This document shows, piece after piece, positions 6,652-11,635 of a stretch of DNA of 11,635 nucleotides (the stretch's first letter is position 1; every line of letters begins with the position of its first letter). Source of the stretch: an uncultured Eubacteriaceae bacterium (lineage in GTDB: Bacteria; Bacillota; Clostridia; Lachnospirales; CAG-274); contig CALIRN010000238.1 of assembly GCA_938042265.1 (NCBI GenBank), positions 1-11,635 of the forward strand. The letters are read 5' to 3'. The notes beneath the pieces were generated by a model. That model made no database searches. It saw only the letters and a list, made by a program, of their open reading frames with translations, and was not told the origin of the DNA. Both the position numbers and the translations under genes were made by a program.

Positions 6652-9600
6652 ATGGACGATATTTTAAGGTATAGAAGCGACGGAAGCATTACTGAAATTA
6701 TAGTTAAGTATACAGGTGATTTGGCAAATGCAGTAACGGAGCTTGGAGGAACAACAGAGATATTGTCGGAGGATTTTGCAATAGTAACTTTACCGACCTC
6801 TCAGATTGATGCCTTGTACAGACTGCACCAAACGGAATATCTTGAAATACCAAAGAGGCTTTATTTTATGCGTTTTCCTACCCAGCGGAATGCCTGCATA
6901 TATGATAACCTGACCTTTGGCGGAGCAGAACTTGACGGCAGCGGTGCACTAATAGGAATAATAGACTCAGGTATAGATATTTACAATAAGGATTTTATTG
7001 ATGAAAACGGAAATACGCGTATAGCAGGTATATGGGATATAAGTGGTACCGGTACACCTCCGCAGGGCTTTAACATAGGTGCGGCATATACTCCTGAGGA
7101 AATTAACAGCTCTATTAGAGGTGAGAACAGAATTAATTTTACCGATACAATCGGTCACGGAACGGCAATAGCAGGTATATGTGCAGGCAATGGTGGCGGC
7201 AGCAGATATATGGGTATTGCACCAAAGGCAGAGCTGATTATTGTAAAGCTTGGCTTAAGCGACGGTTATGCACGGTCAACAGATATAATGCGGGGACTTA
7301 AATACATAAAGGACATAGCGGAAAGTGCAAACAAGCCTGTTGCAATAAATATTTCTTACGGTACAAATGACGGACCTCATGACGGCAGCGCTTTGCTTGA
7401 GAGTTATATTAATGAGGTTGCGGATAATACCGTTTGCTCAATATGTATTGCAACGGGAAATGAGGGTGCATCGGGACATCATTATTCAGGTAATTTTAAT
7501 GACGGTATGCCTGTGCGTTTTAATATTGGCGGCAACATAAGAAATATGTATATGAGTATATGGAAGTCATTTCTTGACGATACGGGTATTGTTATGACAG
7601 CTCCAAACGGAATTAAAAGCGGAGTAATTACCTCAACCTCCCGTATAAATTTTAATGATACTGTTGTAAATATTTTGTTTACTCTGCCATCACCTTACAG
7701 CATAAATACGGAGATTTATATTAATTTTGAAAATCAAAGTGAAATTCCCTCTGGTATATGGACTATTGAATTTATACCTAAGAGTATAGTAAATGGTCAG
7801 TTTGATATATGGCTGCCTGTAACCGAGGCGGTAGGCAGGGATACGTTTTTTCTAAATCCCGATGTTAACATAAGCCTTACATTGCCCTCAACTGCTTTAA
7901 AGGCAATATCTGTGGGAGGCTATAATCAGCTTACGGAAACGGCTGTTGATTTTTCGGGCAGAGGATATACCAGAGATACCGATTATATTAAGCCTGATAT
8001 TGTGGCGCCCGCTTATAACGTGGCTGCGCCGTCTGTTGGAGGCGGTGTTGATTTGTTTACAGGCACCAGCTTTGCCGTACCTCATGTAACAGGTGTGGCC
8101 GCCTTGATTATGCAGTGGGGCATTGTACTTGGCAGTGATTTATTTATGTATGGTGAAAGGCTTAAGGCTTTTTTGCAGAAAGGTGCAATAAGATATGATA
8201 ATGTTGTTTATCCCAACAGAATATTAGGCTATGGCAAGCTGTGTTTTGAAAATACAATGAGATTGATTGAACAGAGTATCCCCTCTGTTTCAATACAGCA
8301 AAGGGATGAGGTTGTAAATACGGCCGAGGCGGCAATGTCGGAGGAATATTTTGATTTTGTGGGCAGGCAAAACAGCTTTATTTTTGAAATGCCGGATAAT
8401 GAAAATATGGTTACCTGCAGAATTGATGACGATTTTTATGTTTTATATGTAAAAAAAGACTATTACACGCTTAACAAAACAATGCTCACAAATACGCTTG
8501 GCATACGGCAGCCATTTGTTATGGGGCTTATGCAGTATGAGGCTGCTCTTGAAAAAAGCGGAATTATAATGGTACAAAATCAGCCCTATCTTAATCTGCG
8601 CGGCGGCGGCATATTGGTTGCCGTAATTGATACAGGCATTGACTACAATAATGAAGCCTTTATTTATGAGGATGGAACAAGCAAAATACAGTATATCTGG
8701 GATCAGACTGTTACAGGCGGCAATAACGGACTTTGCTTTGGCAGGGAATACAGTAACGAGGATATAAACAGAGCGTTGGCAGGTGAAATTGACATTCAGA
8801 CAACAGATGAAATCGGTCATGGTACGGCGCTTGCAGAGCTGTCGGCAGGCAGAAGCGGTGCAGCTCCCGAGGCTGATTTGATAATTGTTAAGGTTAAACA
8901 GGCAAAACAGTATTTAAAAGAGGAAATGTTTATTGATGAAAATACTCCCGCATACGCTTCCTCTGATTTAATGCTTGGGGTAAACTATGCCTATACCAAG
9001 GCAAGAGAGCTTGGCAGACCTGTTGTAATATGTATAGGTATGGGAACAAATCAGGGCGGTCACAGTGGTCAGTCAGCTTTGGAGGATTATTTTGCCGAGG
9101 TTGGCAGAAAATACGGTGTTTGCCTGTGTGTACCTACAGGTAACGAGGGTATAGCAAAGCATCATACCTCCTTTGATTTTAAGCCGACAGACCGTTATAA
9201 TGATGTGGAAATTACCGTTGCAGCAGGGGAGGCAGGATTAAATATATGGGTATGGAATTTTATTGTCAACTCCGTTGCGGTGGAAATAATATCTCCTCTT
9301 GGTGAAACTGTATCGAGGCTTCAGCCTATAGCCAATTATGACAACAGCTTTACTTTATCAAAGGGTGGAGGCACTGTTCAGGTAAGGTACTATGTGCCTG
9401 AGGATATTGCAAGCGATCAGCATACACATATCCGTATTGCAAGGCCTGCTATGGGTATATGGACGCTGAGGCTTTACAACAATAACAACTCCGAGGGAAC
9501 AATACATCTTTGGCTGCCGATAAGCGATTTTTTACATGGTGATACATTTTTTATCAACTCTAATCCTTCATATACGATTACCACACCCGGTACCGCACGT

Positions 9601-9942
9601 GCGGTTATGACCGTAGGCGCCTATAATTCTGCCGATAACAGTATTTTTGCCCCTACAGGCAGAGGACCTACAAGGTTTTATTTATTAAGACCTTATTTCT
9701 GTGCGCCGGGAGTAAACCTGAACGGCAGAAGCGGCACAAGCCTTGCATGTGCGATGGCAGCCGGGGCGGCAGCGCTGATGTTTGAGTGGCTTATACTTAA
9801 AAACGGTATTTACACTGCAAATACAATTATGGTTACGGCATATCTGGTAATGGGAGCCCAGGAGTCAGGTAATGAGCTTTATCCTAACAATGTATGGGGA
9901 TATGGCAGAATGAATTTATACGCCAGCTTTGAAAATTTATAA
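6652..9942 (+). CDS. Tandem subtilisin-like (S8) serine protease, Csp-like double-domain protein
   Basis: A 1096-aa protein with two subtilase domains fused head to tail. The start is ATG 6652, 7 nt after AAGGGAGG; the ATG at 6646 is too close to that site. Residues 1-85 resemble the prodomain of clostridial Csp germination proteases (IIVKYTGDL, FAIVTLP, LEIPKRLYF). Domain 1 has DSGID (Asp105), GHGT (His169), TGNEG (oxyanion Asn270) and GTSFA (Ser473). Domain 2 has DTGID (Asp660), GHGT (His723), TGNEG (Asn831) and GTSLA (Ser1030). In both halves about 200 residues separate the Asn and Ser motifs, room for the jelly-roll insert of Csp proteins, and both share a segment near DTFF[LI]N and VGGYN/VGAYN, pointing to internal duplication. 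The linker (about 550-645) shows no clear second prodomain. There is no signal peptide or membrane segment, so it acts inside the cell or spore, or is exported another way. A germination role is inference; no sleC or other spore gene is visible here. Confidence 0.93.
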   Translation: MDDILRYRSDGSITEIIVKYTGDLANAVTELGGTTEILSEDFAIVTLPTSQIDALYRLHQTEYLEIPKRLYFMRFPTQRNACIYDNLTFGGAELDGSGALIGIIDSGIDIYNKDFIDENGNTRIAGIWDISGTGTPPQGFNIGAAYTPEEINSSIRGENRINFTDTIGHGTAIAGICAGNGGGSRYMGIAPKAELIIVKLGLSDGYARSTDIMRGLKYIKDIAESANKPVAINISYGTNDGPHDGSALLESYINEVADNTVCSICIATGNEGASGHHYSGNFNDGMPVRFNIGGNIRNMYMSIWKSFLDDTGIVMTAPNGIKSGVITSTSRINFNDTVVNILFTLPSPYSINTEIYINFENQSEIPSGIWTIEFIPKSIVNGQFDIWLPVTEAVGRDTFFLNPDVNISLTLPSTALKAISVGGYNQLTETAVDFSGRGYTRDTDYIKPDIVAPAYNVAAPSVGGGVDLFTGTSFAVPHVTGVAALIMQWGIVLGSDLFMYGERLKAFLQKGAIRYDNVVYPNRILGYGKLCFENTMRLIEQSIPSVSIQQRDEVVNTAEAAMSEEYFDFVGRQNSFIFEMPDNENMVTCRIDDDFYVLYVKKDYYTLNKTMLTNTLGIRQPFVMGLMQYEAALEKSGIIMVQNQPYLNLRGGGILVAVIDTGIDYNNEAFIYEDGTSKIQYIWDQTVTGGNNGLCFGREYSNEDINRALAGEIDIQTTDEIGHGTALAELSAGRSGAAPEADLIIVKVKQAKQYLKEEMFIDENTPAYASSDLMLGVNYAYTKARELGRPVVICIGMGTNQGGHSGQSALEDYFAEVGRKYGVCLCVPTGNEGIAKHHTSFDFKPTDRYNDVEITVAAGEAGLNIWVWNFIVNSVAVEIISPLGETVSRLQPIANYDNSFTLSKGGGTVQVRYYVPEDIASDQHTHIRIARPAMGIWTLRLYNNNNSEGTIHLWLPISDFLHGDTFFINSNPSYTITTPGTARAVMTVGAYNSADNSIFAPTGRGPTRFYLLRPYFCAPGVNLNGRSGTSLACAMAAGAAALMFEWLILKNGIYTANTIMVTAYLVMGAQESGNELYPNNVWGYGRMNLYASFENL

Positions 9943-9948
9943 AAATTA

Positions 9949-9976
9949 TGGACATTGCGCCAAAATATGTTATAAT
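9949..9976 (+). promoter_or_regulatory. Extended -10 promoter of the DUF188 gene
   Basis: TGGACA (9949-9954), 16 bp, then TATAAT (9971-9976) preceded by TGT, an extended -10. It starts only 7 bp after the subtilase stop codon. Just downstream an inverted repeat AGGATAA/TTATCCT (9979-9985, 9993-9999) spans the expected start site and abuts the ribosome site AAGGTGA (10000-10006), so it could be an operator; that part is speculative. Confidence 0.75.
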
Positions 9977-10010
9977 TAAGGATAATTAATTTTTATCCTA
10001 AGGTGACTAC

Positions 10011-10466
10011 ATGGTAATTTATATTGATGCAGATGGCTGTCCCGTCGTTGACATTACCGTAAATATTGCTTCCGAATACAATATACCTATTGTGGTTGTT
10101 GCCGATACGGCACATTATTTTGATATTGACAGTGAGCTTGTTAAAGTGCTTATTGTATCAAAGGGCAGTGACAGCAGTGATTTTGCTATTCTTTCAAGGT
10201 GTGCAAGGGGTGATGTTGTTGTAACACAGGATTATGCCCTTGCAGCAATGTGTCTTGCGAAGGGAGCGTATCCTGTCAGCCAGAACGGTAAGCAGTACAC
10301 CGACAGCAATATTGACGGTATGCTTATGTACAGACATATAAACCAAAAGATAAGGTCGGCAGGAGGTAAAACTCCCCATGCAAAAAAGAGGGTGAAGGCT
10401 CAGAATGATGCCTTTGATACAGTCTTAAGAGAGCTTATTGGCAAATTACTATTGACAAATAGTTAA
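10011..10466 (+). CDS. YaiI/YqxD family protein (DUF188, UPF0178)
   Basis: A 151-aa cytosolic protein of the widespread UPF0178 family, of normal length. The family has a PIN-like fold suggesting nuclease or nucleic-acid function, but no reaction is established. Visible family motifs are IDADGCPV at the N-terminus (Asp6, Asp8, Cys10), GSDSSDF (52-58), GDVVVTQDYALAA (67-79), where clustered acidic residues could bind metal, and a basic C-terminal segment GGKTPHAKKRVKAQND (118-133). The start is ATG 10011, 4 nt after AAGGTGA. It is 68 nt downstream of the subtilase gene with its own promoter, and its last codons carry the -35 box of the hisZ promoter. No terminator separates it from hisZ. Confidence 0.92.
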   Translation: MVIYIDADGCPVVDITVNIASEYNIPIVVVADTAHYFDIDSELVKVLIVSKGSDSSDFAILSRCARGDVVVTQDYALAAMCLAKGAYPVSQNGKQYTDSNIDGMLMYRHINQKIRSAGGKTPHAKKRVKAQNDAFDTVLRELIGKLLLTNS

Positions 10467-10479
10467 TTTATGATATAAT
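10452..10479 (+). promoter_or_regulatory. Strong extended -10 promoter of hisZ
   Basis: A consensus TTGACA (10452-10457), 16 bp, then a consensus TATAAT (10474-10479) with TGA directly before it. The -35 box lies inside the last codons of the DUF188 gene (stop at 10464-10466). Transcription should start near 10486. Confidence 0.88.
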
Positions 10480-10492
10480 TTTAATGATTTAT

Positions 10493-10512
10493 CACTTTAA
10501 TGCAATAAAGTG
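10493..10512 (+). promoter_or_regulatory. Inverted repeat in the hisZ leader, possible operator or RNA hairpin
   Basis: CACTTTA (10493-10499) and TAAAGTG (10506-10512) form a perfect 7-bp inverted repeat with a 6-nt spacer, right after the expected transcription start and 26 nt before the hisZ ATG. Its position suits a repressor operator or a leader hairpin. No T-run follows and no T-box motif is present, so it is not an intrinsic attenuator. Confidence 0.4.
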
Positions 10513-10538
10513 CATGCTTAAAATTTTGAGGTGAATTT

Positions 10539-11635
10539 ATGATTAACAACAAATTACATACTACTGCAGGAGTTAAGGACTATTTGCCTGCGGAATGTGC
10601 GCTGAAAAATGAAATTGAGGCTAAGGTAAAGGCTGTTTTTGACAGCTGTAATTATAAATGTGTTATTACACCTACCTTTGAGTTTATTGAGGTATATGAC
10701 GGTATGGGTGGTGTGGATAGCAGGAGAATGTACAAATTTCTGGACAGGGACGGTTCAATTCTTGCGCTCCGTCCCGATGTAACCCCTGCCATTGCACGCA
10801 TTGCCGCTACGGCATATGATGAGACGGATTTGCCTTTAAGATTTTCATACGTAGGCAATGCTTTCAGATATAATGAGAGCTATCAGGGTAAACTTAGAGA
10901 GTTTACTCAGGCGGGTATTGAGCTTATAGGGGTAAATTCAATAGAGGCAGATGCCGAAGCTATCAGCGTTGCAATTAATGCTCTCCTTGCCGTAGGTATA
11001 GAGGATTTCAGAGTGGATATTGCAAATGTTGATTTTCTTAAGGGCGTTTTGGAGGAGGCAGCATTTGATACGGAGCTTAGCGAGGCGATAATCGACAGTG
11101 TTGTGGGTAAAAATTATGTTGAGGTCAGCAGGCTTACAAGCTCTGCTGATATAAGCGTCAGCCTTAAGACCTTATTCAATGATTTGCCGCTGCTGATTGG
11201 TGATGTTAAAGTGCTTGATACTGCAAGGGCTCTTGTAAATAATGAAAAGTCCCTTAAGGCAATCGAATATATGGGTAAGCTGTATAAGCTATTGGAGGGC
11301 TGCGGATATTCAAAGTATATTTCCTTTGACTTAAGCGTTACCGGTCACTTTGATTATTATACGGGTATTGTATTTAGGGCCTATACAAGAGGTACAGGCT
11401 TTTCCGTTATTGACGGAGGGCGCTATGATAAGCTGGTAGGCAGCTATGGTGCGGCTTATCCTGCAGTCGGTTTGGCAGTTAAGATAAATGATATTATGTC
11501 TGTAATGAATAACCTAAAAGTTAAAAATGCCGATGTTTTGATTGCGTATAATGAAAGCGGCAGACTTTCGGCAATCAAAAAGGCGGATTTACTCAGAAAG
11601 AACGGCAGCATTGCCGAGCTTAGCCTTATAGGAAG
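10539..11635 (+). CDS. hisZ: ATP phosphoribosyltransferase regulatory subunit HisZ (3' end off window)
   Basis: HisZ is a histidyl-tRNA synthetase-like protein that pairs with the short catalytic HisG to form the first enzyme of histidine synthesis and relay histidine feedback. Start ATG 10539 with GAGGTGA 4 nt upstream; 365 codons are visible with no stop before the edge, close to the usual total for the family. Class II synthetase-like landmarks are GVKDYLP (11-17), LRPDVTPAIARI (77-88), FRYNESYQGKLREFTQAGIE (109-128), DLSVTGHFDYYTGIVF (264-279) and GGRYDKLVG (293-301). The LVRGLDYY arginine of true HisRS is replaced here by VTGHFDYY, and the LRPE-G-T motif by LRPD-V-T, which separates HisZ from an active HisRS. 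It is transcribed from its own strong promoter; hisG would be expected next, beyond the window. Confidence 0.93.
   Translation, partial: MINNKLHTTAGVKDYLPAECALKNEIEAKVKAVFDSCNYKCVITPTFEFIEVYDGMGGVDSRRMYKFLDRDGSILALRPDVTPAIARIAATAYDETDLPLRFSYVGNAFRYNESYQGKLREFTQAGIELIGVNSIEADAEAISVAINALLAVGIEDFRVDIANVDFLKGVLEEAAFDTELSEAIIDSVVGKNYVEVSRLTSSADISVSLKTLFNDLPLLIGDVKVLDTARALVNNEKSLKAIEYMGKLYKLLEGCGYSKYISFDLSVTGHFDYYTGIVFRAYTRGTGFSVIDGGRYDKLVGSYGAAYPAVGLAVKINDIMSVMNNLKVKNADVLIAYNESGRLSAIKKADLLRKNGSIAELSLIG

Noticed and set aside
10539..11635. Histidyl-tRNA synthetase (hisS) instead of hisZ
   Set aside because: The LVRGLDYY and LRPEGT-type catalytic motifs are altered as in HisZ.
1..11635. CRISPR array, tRNA, rRNA, insertion sequence or replication origin
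   Set aside because: I saw no regularly spaced repeats, tRNA-like arms with conserved loops, transposase frame or origin-like repeat cluster in the window.

Overview
The window looks like a low-GC Firmicute of the class Clostridia, most like a Lachnospiraceae-type gut anaerobe. This is inferred from AT-rich coding, strong AGGAGG-type ribosome sites, consensus sigma-A promoters, a Gram-positive TyrA with a C-terminal ACT domain, an EF-G2-type GTPase, a Csp-like tandem subtilase and a HisZ (which implies a short-form HisG). No species can be named from sequence alone.

Left part (1-3964, minus strand): an aromatic amino-acid operon read right to left. A near-perfect promoter (TTGACA, 17 bp, TACAAT) and a structured leader of about 125 nt precede tyrA (prephenate dehydrogenase). 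aroA (EPSP synthase) follows, then a secreted right-handed beta-helix protein. The beta-helix gene is broken by a one-base frameshift near 540-546; its last ~145 codons stay open in another frame down to 103. A palindrome at 1-26 is probably the operon terminator, but any U-tract would lie outside the window.

Middle (3965-6600, plus strand): a 482-bp divergent spacer carries the tyrA and fusA-like promoters. A stand-alone EF-G-like GTPase of 697 aa follows. Its G1 and G3 motifs are good, but its G4 (NKxD) position reads TCVE. After it comes a ~215-bp non-coding tract rich in possible RNA stems, ending in a clear intrinsic terminator.

Right part (6600-11635, plus strand): a 1096-aa protein made of two subtilisin-like (S8) protease domains in tandem, both with complete Asp/His/Asn/Ser motifs; a small YaiI/YqxD (DUF188) protein; and hisZ, running off the right edge. 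The last two each have their own extended -10 promoter, and the hisZ promoter overlaps the end of the DUF188 gene.

Codon use changes sharply across ~6.6 kb: ATA Ile and GAG Glu are common on the right and rare in aroA and the EF-G-like gene. This suggests recently transferred DNA or an assembly join at the terminator. The most interesting points are the tyrA leader RNA, the doubly active-looking tandem subtilase, the unusual G4 motif of the EF-G paralogue, the frameshifted beta-helix gene and the compositional break.
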